Source: Bremerella cremea (lineage in GTDB: Bacteria; Planctomycetota; Planctomycetia; Pirellulales; Pirellulaceae). From it: a DNA stretch of 64,000 nt. The DNA lies in the NCBI RefSeq assembly GCF_003335505.1, contig NZ_QPEX01000017.1, forward strand, positions 61,995 to 125,994, written 5' to 3'. Each line of letters begins with the position of its first letter. Position 1 is the first letter of the stretch. Made by a program: the position numbers and the translations under genes. The notes beneath the pieces are model-generated. The model was given only the letters and a program-made list of their open reading frames with translations. It did no database searches and had not been told where the DNA came from. This document shows positions 54,987 through 63,275 of this stretch, one piece after another.

Positions 54987-56189
54987 TTATCCTTGGCTGG
55001 GGACAACTGGCATGCCAGGCCGCAGCATCATTAATCGGTCGACAATCACTTTGTCTCCTTCGTGCAGCCCACTTTCGATAATCCACGTATCGCCGTCCGA
55101 CCAATCTCCTAGCTCGACGGGGCGCGTCTCGACCTTCTGATCGTTGTTGATGACATAGACACTAGCGCCGGTCGGAGTCTGACGCACCGCCACTTGGGGA
55201 ACTCGAATAACATTCAAACGCTTCGGTCCCAAAACAGTCGTATGAATAAATTGCCCCGGCATTAAGTCGCCGTTTGTGTTGGGAACACTACCGCGAACGA
55301 CCATCGTTCCGGTATTCTGATCAATTTGCACATCCTGAAAATTGATCCGTCCGTGATAGGGATAAATGGTTCCATCTGCTAACGTAATTTCGAGTTCTAA
55401 GTCTTCTGTAGGTGGTGCGAAAACGTCGCCTTCAGAAACCTGCCGACGAAACTTCAACATTTCGTGTTCCGTGATTGGGAAACGAACGTAAATAGGATCG
55501 ACCTTCCGGATCGTGACCAGCGGATCGCCTCCGCCAGCTGAAATGTAGTTGCCGACATCGGTAAGAACCTGCCCAATACGGCCCGTTACGGGAGATTCGA
55601 TTGTGGTATATTGAAGTTGCAGTTTGGCAGCCTCGATACGTGCTTTTTGTAATTGCACTTCCGCCATTGCTACTTGAAAATCAGATTGAGCGGCATCCAA
55701 TGCTTGCTGGGAAGTTGCTTTTCTTTGCTCAAGAGTTTCTTGACGGCGTTTAGAGACTTCTGCCTGATTCAAAATAGCCTCGGCACGGGCTAGGCTCGCT
55801 TGGGCTTGCAACAATTCGACTTCGTACGGACGCGAATCGATTTGAAAGAGTTTGGCCCCTTGTTGGACAAGCTGCCCTTCCTGAAAATTGCGTTGGACGA
55901 TGTGCCCCGGGACGCGTGCCCGGACTTCGATCACTTGCGAAGCCTCTGTCTGGCCGAGGAATTTGCCACCGAGCGGAATCGTCTCGAATTTGGGGGGGAA
56001 TACCGAAACAGGAATCGGATCGGTAGGGTGACTGGGGCCAGCATCATGGGCTGGTGCGTGCCCGTCCTCATGCTCGAAATAGTAGTAAGCGGTGACCAGA
56101 ACTCCACCAAGGACGAGAAGTGGAATGCCGCGGCGAACCAAATGACCGACCGTGGATAATGCCGTTTTCCGAGGAGAGGAGTCACTCAT
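54987..56189 (-). CDS. RND efflux periplasmic adaptor (MFP)
   Basis: A 400-residue membrane-fusion protein. One N-terminal membrane helix (~18-36) is followed by the biotinyl-lipoyl-like domain (VRARVPGHIVQRNFQEGQLV), an alpha-hairpin (~100-165) and beta-barrel domains. The frame is open far upstream to 56552, but the ATG at 56189 has AGGA eleven bases before it. It is the first gene of the leftward efflux operon, coupled with the permease. A TetR operator-like palindrome at 56263-56278 lies 74 bases upstream. Confidence 0.93.
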   Translation of the reverse strand: MSDSSPRKTALSTVGHLVRRGIPLLVLGGVLVTAYYYFEHEDGHAPAHDAGPSHPTDPIPVSVFPPKFETIPLGGKFLGQTEASQVIEVRARVPGHIVQRNFQEGQLVQQGAKLFQIDSRPYEVELLQAQASLARAEAILNQAEVSKRRQETLEQRKATSQQALDAAQSDFQVAMAEVQLQKARIEAAKLQLQYTTIESPVTGRIGQVLTDVGNYISAGGGDPLVTIRKVDPIYVRFPITEHEMLKFRRQVSEGDVFAPPTEDLELEITLADGTIYPYHGRINFQDVQIDQNTGTMVVRGSVPNTNGDLMPGQFIHTTVLGPKRLNVIRVPQVAVRQTPTGASVYVINNDQKVETRPVELGDWSDGDTWIIESGLHEGDKVIVDRLMMLRPGMPVVPSQG

Positions 56190-56262
56190 AGAGGTTGGTC
56201 CTGTATTGCCAAACAAAAGGATGTTTCCACGACGCCGTCTTCTTGCTAATAAACAAAGGAAG

Positions 56263-56278
56263 TAAACTGTCGGGTGTA
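56263..56278. promoter_or_regulatory. Predicted TetR operator O1
   Basis: TAAACT-GTCG-GGTGTA is a 16-bp imperfect palindrome extended to AAGTAAACT / GGTGTACTT on both sides. It sits in the divergent gap between the adaptor gene and tetR. It shares half-sites and spacer with two other sites at 56300-56315 and 57099-57114. Confidence 0.7.
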
Positions 56279-56299
56279 CTTTATTGTTAGTGTACAAAG

Positions 56300-56315
56300 T
56301 AAACTGGAAAGTGTA
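56300..56315. promoter_or_regulatory. Predicted TetR operator O2
   Basis: TAAACT-GGAA-AGTGTA, with the outer bases AAG on both sides (AAGTAAACT and AGTGTAAAG). It is 13 bases upstream of the tetR start codon, where a repressor would block transcription or translation initiation. Its centre is 37 bp from that of O1. Confidence 0.72.
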
Positions 56316-56327
56316 AAGAGAGATGCC

Positions 56328-56948
56328 ATGGAGAATCTCGTCAAAGTTCGTTTGACTGATCGAAAGCGAGAGGCGATCTTGGATGCGGCCGTTCAAGAGT
56401 TTGGCTCGTCCGGCTTCGAGAACACAAGCATGGACAGAATTGCAGAGGTTGCAAATGCTTCTAAGCGAACGGTTTACAATCATTTTCCTAGCAAGGAAGA
56501 GCTCTTTGTCGCGATTGTCGGACGTTTGAAATCTCGCTGCAATAGCGTCCAAGAATTCACATTCGACCAGGAAAAACCACTAGAGTCTCAACTCCGCAAA
56601 GTGGCCCAGGCTTATATGGACTTGGCGAATTCCGACGAGTTCAAAGACTTGGCGAAAGTCGTTCTGCCTCGATTTCTCCAGACTCCTGAGCTGGCAAAAC
56701 AACTATTGGGAGATAGCAGGCCAGGCGAACAATCACTTGTTAATTGGATTAAGGACGCCCAGCAAGCCGGGCGGTTGACGAAGAGCGATCCAATTCTTGT
56801 CGCTCGGCAACTACGCGGGATGTTAGATACGTTCGCATTTTGGCCTCAGATTCTCGGGAGTGAACCGCCTCTTACCAAAAAACAACAGACTGAGATTATT
56901 CGTTCCACGGTCAGACTTATTCTTGATCACTACGCGACCCCGGCTTAA
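56328..56948 (+). CDS. TetR-family transcriptional regulator of the efflux genes
   Basis: A 206-residue regulator with a TetR HTH at ~10-60 (AILDAAVQEFGSSGFENTSM, then VANASKRTVYNHFPSKEELF) and a helical ligand-binding C-terminal region (~70-200) like AcrR-type repressors. The frame opens earlier at 56274, but the ATG at 56328 has AAAGAGAG upstream. It is divergent from the adaptor gene and precedes the outer-membrane factor by 260 bases. Three matching palindromes at 56263, 56300 and 57099 are its probable operators. The inducer is unknown. Confidence 0.93.
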   Translation: MENLVKVRLTDRKREAILDAAVQEFGSSGFENTSMDRIAEVANASKRTVYNHFPSKEELFVAIVGRLKSRCNSVQEFTFDQEKPLESQLRKVAQAYMDLANSDEFKDLAKVVLPRFLQTPELAKQLLGDSRPGEQSLVNWIKDAQQAGRLTKSDPILVARQLRGMLDTFAFWPQILGSEPPLTKKQQTEIIRSTVRLILDHYATPA

Positions 56949-57098
56949 TGCACACACGAAAAGTTGAAAATGCTATCACCTCTCCATAGAGGCTCGCGAT
57001 TCTACGTGATCGGAACAGATTAATCGGACTCAGGCATTCGATCGATACAACGAGAGGAATTAGGCTGAATTCAAATTCTAGGTCTTGCCGAATAAATG

Positions 57099-57114
57099 TA
57101 CACTAGGCAGTGTA
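57099..57114. promoter_or_regulatory. Predicted TetR operator O3
   Basis: TACACT-AGGC-AGTGTA is a perfect 6-4-6 palindrome 94 bases upstream of the outer-membrane-factor gene. Its half-sites match those of O1 and O2, so the same regulator should act here. Confidence 0.72.
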
Positions 57115-57207
57115 GTTTTTGGCTCGTTGCCCGAGAATGTCACCGAACTCGTCGGTGAATTTCCCATTCGACAGTGACAATGCAAATGGTCACGGAGGGC
57201 CTTTGTC

Positions 57208-58809
57208 ATGCGTTCGGTTTCATCTCGTCTTACTCCAATCTGTCTTTTGCTGTGCTTGAGCGCGATTGGTTGTACCAGCTTTAAAGAGTACGTCTCGAAC
57301 CGATTCAAGGTTGGTTCTGACTACAAACGGCCTGACGTGCCGATTGCCGATGAATGGATCGACTCCAACAATCCCAAGGTTTCCAGCGAAGAGGCGAATC
57401 TTCGATCGTGGTGGTTGGTATTTGAAGATCCCGTTCTAAACAATCTGGTTCAAACGGCATATCAGCAAAATATCACGCTACGTGAAGTTGGTTTTCGAGT
57501 TGCCGAAGCGCGGGCACAGCGAGGCGTTGTCGCTGGGAATCTCTTTCCTCAGACTCAAGACGTAATCGGTGACTTTACACATACCCAACGCAGCACGCAG
57601 ACAGCCCTCTTTCCACAAGTCGACCCGAATTCGCCTTTCGCGAACCTAGCGGCAAGGCAATATGGCAATTGGCGTGTGGGAGGGAGCTTGGCGTGGGAGT
57701 TAGACTTCTGGGGACGCTACCGTCGCGCGATCGAAGCAGCTGACGCACGTTTAGATAGTTCCATCGAAGAATACGACGATGCCCTCGTATTACTGATTGG
57801 GGAAGTCGCGTCCACATATATTGAGTTGCGGACAGTCGATCAACGCCTTGAAGTGGCCCGCCAGAATGGAACGCTCCAAGCCGAAAGCGTCCGAGTCGCA
57901 CAGGCTCGATTTGACGCCATGGCGGTCAACAGCGAACTGGATACACCGCAGGCGAAATCAAACCTCGGCAACACTTTGGCGGCAATCGAAGCACTTGAAA
58001 TTCAACGCAGACGTTCTCAAAACCGCTTGGCAGTGTTGATGGGAATGCCCCCACACGACCTTTCCTACTTACTCGAAGGTTCAAGAGATATCCCTGTTCC
58101 TCCCGATGTGGTCTCGGCGGGCGTTCCTGCGGACTTGATTTGGAATCGGCCAGACGTGCGGAGGGCAGAACGACTTGTGGCGGCTCAAAGCGAGGAAATC
58201 GGCATTGCCCAGGCGGAGTTGTATCCCCATATTTCGATCAATGGACTGCTTTCGTGGGATGCAGCTCACTTCTCGGATATTTTTAAAGGCGGTGCCTTTG
58301 GCGGTACCATCGGCCCATCTTTTCGCTGGAATATCTTGAACTACGGACGTCTGCTAAACAACATCCGTGTTCAAGACGCTCGATTCCAACAGTTGATCGC
58401 GAACTATCAGCAAACGGTTTTGACGGCCAACGAGGAAGCCGAAAACGCAATCGTTTCGTATCTACACTTTTCAGAACAAGTTCAGGTTCTCGATGAAAGT
58501 GCTCGACAAGCGCTCGAGGCGGAACGAGTGGCACAGGTCAAATACCGTGAAGGGGAGATCGACTTCAATCGCCTGTACAGTGTCCAGCAACTACTACTTA
58601 GCCAGCAAGAAGCCTTAGCTGCTGCCCGCGGAAATGCGGCGCTCAGCCTGGTGGACTTGTATCGGGCATTGGGTGGAGGTTGGGAAATCCGGCTCGATCC
58701 GGTTGCGACCACTATGCCTATCCAGGATGAAATTCTCTTACCAACTCCCGTACCCGAATCTGTTTTACTTCCCGCTCCGATTGCTCCAGCTATTCCCGAA
58801 ACCCCATAG
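57208..58809 (+). CDS. Outer membrane efflux lipoprotein (OMF, NodT/OprM-like)
   Basis: A 533-residue outer-membrane factor. The lipobox LSAIGC places the acylated Cys at residue 22. Two OEP domains follow (~70-260 and ~275-465), each with the long helical hairpins of TolC-like proteins (segment ARAQRGVVAGNLFPQ, and YREGEIDFNRLYSVQQ LLLSQQ). It completes the tripartite pump with the permease and adaptor. It follows operator O3 and lies six bases before the Cys-rich gene, so the two are cotranscribed. A Pro-rich tail ends the protein. Confidence 0.94.
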   Translation: MRSVSSRLTPICLLLCLSAIGCTSFKEYVSNRFKVGSDYKRPDVPIADEWIDSNNPKVSSEEANLRSWWLVFEDPVLNNLVQTAYQQNITLREVGFRVAEARAQRGVVAGNLFPQTQDVIGDFTHTQRSTQTALFPQVDPNSPFANLAARQYGNWRVGGSLAWELDFWGRYRRAIEAADARLDSSIEEYDDALVLLIGEVASTYIELRTVDQRLEVARQNGTLQAESVRVAQARFDAMAVNSELDTPQAKSNLGNTLAAIEALEIQRRRSQNRLAVLMGMPPHDLSYLLEGSRDIPVPPDVVSAGVPADLIWNRPDVRRAERLVAAQSEEIGIAQAELYPHISINGLLSWDAAHFSDIFKGGAFGGTIGPSFRWNILNYGRLLNNIRVQDARFQQLIANYQQTVLTANEEAENAIVSYLHFSEQVQVLDESARQALEAERVAQVKYREGEIDFNRLYSVQQLLLSQQEALAAARGNAALSLVDLYRALGGGWEIRLDPVATTMPIQDEILLPTPVPESVLLPAPIAPAIPETP

Positions 58810-58814
58810 GAAAA

Positions 58815-59201
58815 ATGATGAAACGACATCCGTTGTTCAATGGCAGCCTATCTTGGTGTTTTGTCTTGGCAATCATGTGCCTGGGAAATACCTTGCACCC
58901 TGTGTCTGCGGGCGAAACATACGCAGCCATATCGTCACACTCTCAACCAGTCCCTTACAAAGGAACGAGTAATCGATGTGGCTGCCCTGATGGCTACTTC
59001 AGAAAGCCGATTCCATGCGTTGTGCCCGCTTCGAATTGTTGCCCTGATACTTACTGTTTGAAGCCTAGTGTTCGCGTACCCTGTCCAACATCCCCTGTCT
59101 GCGGTGATGCGTACTGTTCAAAAGCGATTCCCTCGAATTGTGCTTTTGTGCCTAGGTCTTGGTACAAATGCATTCCACCGTCGATTAAGAATTGCCGATA
59201 A
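58815..59201 (+). CDS. Cys-rich secreted protein in the efflux operon
   Basis: A 128-residue protein with a signal peptide (~1-32) and a mature part with about 13 cysteines, in spaced pairs such as RCGCPDGY, NCCPDTYC and PVCGDAYCSKA. It starts six bases after the outer-membrane-factor stop and is therefore probably expressed with the pump. Two ATG codons are adjacent (58815, 58818). It resembles the other Cys-rich secreted proteins of this window only in composition. Possible roles are binding of metal or thiol-reactive substrates, but this is a guess. Confidence 0.72.
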   Translation: MMKRHPLFNGSLSWCFVLAIMCLGNTLHPVSAGETYAAISSHSQPVPYKGTSNRCGCPDGYFRKPIPCVVPASNCCPDTYCLKPSVRVPCPTSPVCGDAYCSKAIPSNCAFVPRSWYKCIPPSIKNCR

Positions 59202-59845
59202 GTTGCGCCAGCGAGGCAGGGAGAATCTCACGTTCAATCAAAGCGGAAAAATGAACGTGACCAGGATTCGTCTCCGAGCGATACATTCGGTGTCTGAATT
59301 GCCACTCGGTTGAATGAATTTAATTTTGCAGCCAAGGAATGAAGAGGTATCAACAATTGATCCACTATCAGATGGAATCGCTCACTAGTTTCTATAACGT
59401 TTAGAAGAGGTGTTATGGCCCTTCCTGACCACTCAAATCCCGTGTTCCAGCCCAGGCTCAAGCGGCGACTGACGCATTGCTCGTGACCCCATCAGACCCA
59501 AGAGGCATTGCGGTTTTCTCGCAAACTTGGCGCTGACTCATCTCGAATCTCCCGGTTGCGGAAAGGCCACCACGTTGTCGTCAGTTCGTTCTAAAGAACC
59601 TTTCGTACCCATAGAGTCATGGCGTACGCTCATCCCCAGGTTGGGCAGCTGAAGAAATGCAATCCTCAAGCAGGAAACGCCGCTTTCTTACTTCTTCAGC
59701 CAGAAAACGAAATGGAACAAAGCAGGGATGAGGCGTGGCATGAATTACTCTCCAATGCGTCGTGCATTGAAGTGAAACGTGTCTTCAGAGCCTGACGGGT
59801 TAGAAACAACTCTCGTAAGGCAAGAGAATACCTAGAAAAGTGAAG
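59202..59845. other. Gene-poor region with degenerate content
   Basis: No long gene is supported in 644 bases. A 58-codon frame at 59619-59795 (ATG start, MAYAHPQVGQLKKC...) has no family features and no obvious ribosome binding site, and is regarded as possible but weak. The region may be old, decayed DNA next to the tRNA fragment that marks the integration border. Confidence 0.5.
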
Positions 59846-59892
59846 TGGAGCTGATCGGGATTGAACCGACGACCTCTGCATTGAGAACGCAG
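59846..59892 (-). tRNA. 3' fragment of a tRNA-Glu(CTC) gene, predicted attachment site
   Basis: Read on the minus strand, these 47 bases form the 3' part of a tRNA: anticodon stem CTGCG/TGCAG with loop TTCTCAA (anticodon CTC at 59883-59885, Glu), a 5-nt variable region, a T-arm with GGTTCAATCC, and the 3' acceptor strand CAGCTCC plus discriminator A at 59846. The 5' acceptor, D-arm and 5' third are absent to the right, where the integrase gene lies. No CCA is encoded. This is the structure left when an element integrates into a tRNA 3' end, so it is probably an att site and not a functional tRNA. Confidence 0.82.
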
Positions 59893-60064
59893 TGTTCAAC
59901 TCGTAAAACACGGGAAAAACAGGGTTAAATGATTGCCGACTGAACGCCTGAACGGCATAATGACGTTCAAATCAGCCGTTCAAACCGTTGGCGTCCGATC
60001 GTCTCCTTCAGAACGAGACGCAGCGTTGCTGAACGGTTTTCGTCCGTTCAACAGGCTTCGAGTC

Positions 60065-61468
60065 ATGACGAAGAAATCCCGTCGCTACCAACTGCAGTGG
60101 ATCGAGAGTTCTCGACGCTGGCGAAAAGAATATCAAGGCAAGCAGTACTACTTCCCTTTGGAGGACGGCGAGACGAAGGCTTCGAGCTACCGTCGCTGCC
60201 TCCAAGCCTGGGAAGCCAAGAAGGTCGAGGTTGATGCCAAGGCCGGTCAGGCGGACCCCGGTTCCCGGGAGGAGTATCTGATCAACTTCCTTCTCGGCCT
60301 GCAGGATGTCCATCGGAAGAACGAAGATCCGACTCGATATCTGGCCGTTGCTGAGACGCTCAAGCTGCTACATGCTGCCATCCTCCAACACGTCGACCTG
60401 CCCCTTGATGAAGACGGGAATGTGATCGAGCCCGACGAAGATTGGGAAGTCCGAAAGCAGCGGCAAATTCGGGAGCAAGCTCATCGATTCCAGGAACAGC
60501 TCCAGACGGATCTACGGGCAAAGGTCGGCGGAAAAGTCGAGCCGGTGGCAAAGCCGTGGGAGAGCGACGCTGAAGACACGGCTGACTACACCCTCAGCGC
60601 TCAGCTCGATAAGTTCCAGATGGCGCACCCCAAGGTGAACAAGTACCGACTGAAGCAGTACAAGGATTGGGCCGATCTGACGGCCGATGTCCGGAGCTTG
60701 AATGGGGACCATTGCCGGGAGTTCTTCAACCACCTGACTCAGCTCGTTGCGTCTGGCGAGAAGAGCGCCAAGTACTGCAAGGACGTCTTGGCAACCTTCA
60801 AGCAATTCATCAGGTATCTATGCCGGGATGCCGAATTGATCGACCATGAACCGAAGAACTTAGAAAGCCTTCGAATCTCAGCGCCGGCCCAGGAGATTCA
60901 GACGTTTAAGATCAGCGAGTTGAAAAAGTACCTGAAGCTGGCAGACGAACGTCTGGAGCTGTACCTGCTTCTCATGATGAACTGTGGAGTGACACAAGCC
61001 GACATTGCTTCTTTGACTCACGAGCATGTCGACTGGCGAAAGGGTCGCATTATCCGCAGGCGGAGTAAGACGAAGGACTCCGTTGGAAACGTGCCGACCG
61101 TCAACTATCGGTTGTGGCCCCGTACTCTCAAACTGCTGCGGCAGTTCCGAAGTAAGGACGAGAAGTTAGTGCTTCTGACAGAACGAGGGACTCCGGTAGC
61201 GACGACCAGCGTCGCAGGGGAGAGCCGGAACGATTCGATTCGTCTGGCGTTCAAGCGTATGCGGGAAAGCAAAGGGCTTACTGGTCTTCCACTGAAGTTC
61301 ATTCGGAAAACTTCCTCTACTTTGATCGCAAAGCAGTTTGGAGAGGATACGGCGACGCTGTTTCTCGGAGATGCACCGACGTCCGTTGCACAACGGCACT
61401 ATCTCGCTGTGGAGGATACACGACTCGATGAGCCGTTGAAGTGGCTCCGGAAGCAGTACGGGATCTAA
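60065..61468 (+). CDS. Divergent tyrosine recombinase/integrase
   Basis: A 467-residue integrase of the type seen in planctomycete islands. N-terminal MTKKSRRYQLQWIESSRRWR starts the family's DNA-binding region; the catalytic C-terminal part (~280-460) has RRSKT (catalytic Lys region), KFIRKTSS (Arg II, with Lys in place of the usual His) and RHYL with the nucleophile Tyr. The first Arg is not found in its usual NCGVTQADIASL box, where it is Thr/Gln. ATG 60065 is chosen over the TTG at 59933 and ATG 59960 as it matches the family N-terminus. It is next to the tRNA fragment. Confidence 0.85.
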   Translation: MTKKSRRYQLQWIESSRRWRKEYQGKQYYFPLEDGETKASSYRRCLQAWEAKKVEVDAKAGQADPGSREEYLINFLLGLQDVHRKNEDPTRYLAVAETLKLLHAAILQHVDLPLDEDGNVIEPDEDWEVRKQRQIREQAHRFQEQLQTDLRAKVGGKVEPVAKPWESDAEDTADYTLSAQLDKFQMAHPKVNKYRLKQYKDWADLTADVRSLNGDHCREFFNHLTQLVASGEKSAKYCKDVLATFKQFIRYLCRDAELIDHEPKNLESLRISAPAQEIQTFKISELKKYLKLADERLELYLLLMMNCGVTQADIASLTHEHVDWRKGRIIRRRSKTKDSVGNVPTVNYRLWPRTLKLLRQFRSKDEKLVLLTERGTPVATTSVAGESRNDSIRLAFKRMRESKGLTGLPLKFIRKTSSTLIAKQFGEDTATLFLGDAPTSVAQRHYLAVEDTRLDEPLKWLRKQYGI

Positions 61469-61705
61469 GCGAACAGTTTTCCCGGGCTCATGTTCAGGAC
61501 GCTATGAAAGGGTTCCGGATATGAATCCGGAATGGCTTTGTAGACACGTTTTACATCGACTAGTAAACAGGTGGAATTTAGAGGAATGGCAAGGACCAGG
61601 AAGCCTGAATGGCCCCGCAGCAGGGCAACCAAATAGTGCATTTGTGGGTAATTCAGATTAACATTAACTCTGATCATTTGCTTACAACGAACTAAACGAG
61701 ATGTC

Positions 61706-63052
61706 ATGACTGCCCAGATCGCTATCTTAAACAAGTCGGGAGTTGCACTTGCTACGGACAGCACCGTAACCATTCAGAGCGGAGGCGCCGCCGGCAACCA
61801 CAGAAAGACCTATAACACAGCGAATAAACTGTTCACCTTATCCAAATTCCAACCCGTCGCTGTAATGACGTATGGGAATGCTTCGTTCATGGGCATCCCC
61901 TGGGAAACGATCATCAAGACTTACCGCACTCAATTGCATGACAAGTCATTCCAAACCCTTTCCGAATACACTGAAGATTTCTTAGAATTCGTTCGGAGCA
62001 ACGACGATCTCTTCCCTGATCAGTACCAACGCAGAATCTTCCAAGCGGAAACTCAGGTTGCATACGAGATGATTAAGTCGAGTGTCGCAAAAGCTACTGC
62101 AGACTTAGATAGCGAGGGAGCGGACGGCAATGAAGAAGAAAGGAAGAAACGAGCAAGTGACGTCATCAAAGAGGATTGGGAACACACGAAGTCCGGAAAA
62201 TTCGTGCCAAACATCTCCAAGAACTTTCTGCAGACATTGAAAAAGTCGTATTCCAAAGAAATTGATAGTGCACTGGAAACCGTATTCTCCCAAACCCCCC
62301 TGTCAGCAGTCGACAAACGTCGTTTGAAAAACATCGCTGTTGATCGATTTTGCTACCTAGGTCACGGCAAGGAAATTCCTAGTTCCAGCGGTATAGTGAT
62401 AGCTGGATTTGGTTCTTCGGAACCGTTTCCTTCGGTCAAGTCATTCCTCTTCCACGGACTAGCCAAGGGCAAGCTTCGGCATGAAGAAGGAATCGGCTGT
62501 GCCTGCACCCATGAGAACCCTAACTCTGCCGCAGTGCTTCCATTCGCCCAGACCGACGTTGTTTCGTCATTCGTAAAGGCGGTTGATCCACAGTTTCATA
62601 AACTTATTGTTGGATACTTGTATAAGATTTTTGAGAATCATGCGCCATCGGTATTGAAAGAGGTTAAGACAGTCTGTAACCAGTTGGGCTCAGAACTGTC
62701 TGCAGAAATAGAAAAGGAGATTTTGGAACGATTGACGACTGAAAGCCTTGAAGGGCTGGAAAGCACGATCGGCAAACTTGAGAATCACGTCAGATCGAAG
62801 CATATTGATCCTCTGCTCGACGTTATTGCAATTCTCCCAAAGGATGAGTTAGCGGCGTTGGCGGAATCACTCGTCAGTCTAACATCCGTAAAGAGAAAAA
62901 TGTCACTCGACCTGGAGACCGTTGGAGGTCCAGTCGATGTTGCAGTCATCTCCAAGGGTGATGGATTCGTATGGATCAATCGAAAACACTACTTCGGATC
63001 TGACTTAAATCCTCACTTCCTACAGAACTACTTCCGAGGACAAGAGTCATGA
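61706..63052 (+). CDS. Proteasome-like Ntn-hydrolase domain protein of unknown function
   Basis: A 448-residue soluble protein. Its start M-T-A-Q-I-A-I-L-N-K-S-G-V-A-L-A-T-D-S resembles proteasome beta/HslV subunits, in which an N-terminal Thr (here Thr2) is the nucleophile and the next strand reads GVxLAxDSxxT; a Lys in the NKLFTLS segment and PVAVMTYGNASFMG match later family strands. No chain-processing prosequence is present. The rest (~100-440) is helical and unassigned. GAG and ATGTC precede the ATG. It overlaps a 70-residue gene by four bases in an island with integrases, so the pair is mobile cargo. A full proteasome is not implied. Confidence 0.55.
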   Translation: MTAQIAILNKSGVALATDSTVTIQSGGAAGNHRKTYNTANKLFTLSKFQPVAVMTYGNASFMGIPWETIIKTYRTQLHDKSFQTLSEYTEDFLEFVRSNDDLFPDQYQRRIFQAETQVAYEMIKSSVAKATADLDSEGADGNEEERKKRASDVIKEDWEHTKSGKFVPNISKNFLQTLKKSYSKEIDSALETVFSQTPLSAVDKRRLKNIAVDRFCYLGHGKEIPSSSGIVIAGFGSSEPFPSVKSFLFHGLAKGKLRHEEGIGCACTHENPNSAAVLPFAQTDVVSSFVKAVDPQFHKLIVGYLYKIFENHAPSVLKEVKTVCNQLGSELSAEIEKEILERLTTESLEGLESTIGKLENHVRSKHIDPLLDVIAILPKDELAALAESLVSLTSVKRKMSLDLETVGGPVDVAVISKGDGFVWINRKHYFGSDLNPHFLQNYFRGQES

Positions 63053-63261
63053 AACGTGATCAACTGTCAAAGCACGAAAACCTCAGCAAGCCAAATTCAT
63101 TTGCGGTATACCTTCAAGATTTGACTGGCGTGACTTGCGTAGAGTCACAATTGCCAGAGGATGATCCGTTTCGACAAGGGATCGAAATAGCAAACGAAGT
63201 AATAGAAGAGATGAAACATAAACATTCAGTCTCAAAGAAACCCAAGCATACTACTTGTTAA
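63049..63261 (+). CDS. Small protein overlapping the Ntn-hydrolase gene
   Basis: A 70-residue, hydrophilic protein with acidic middle and Lys-rich C-terminus. It overlaps the upstream gene by the ATGA tetranucleotide, which indicates translational coupling. No domain is recognised. It may be a regulator, antitoxin or partner of the Ntn-hydrolase, but the sequence does not show which. Confidence 0.6.
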   Translation: MKRDQLSKHENLSKPNSFAVYLQDLTGVTCVESQLPEDDPFRQGIEIANEVIEEMKHKHSVSKKPKHTTC

Positions 63262-63275
63262 TATCTTCAAGTCAG

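Noticed and set aside
54987..56552. The longer reading of the adaptor gene starting at 56552
   Set aside because: It would cover tetR and its operators; the family N-terminal helix starts just after the ATG at 56189.
59696..59911. A 71-codon minus-strand frame across the tRNA fragment
   Set aside because: It includes translated tRNA sequence (RSSVQSRSAP) and is explained by the tRNA remnant.
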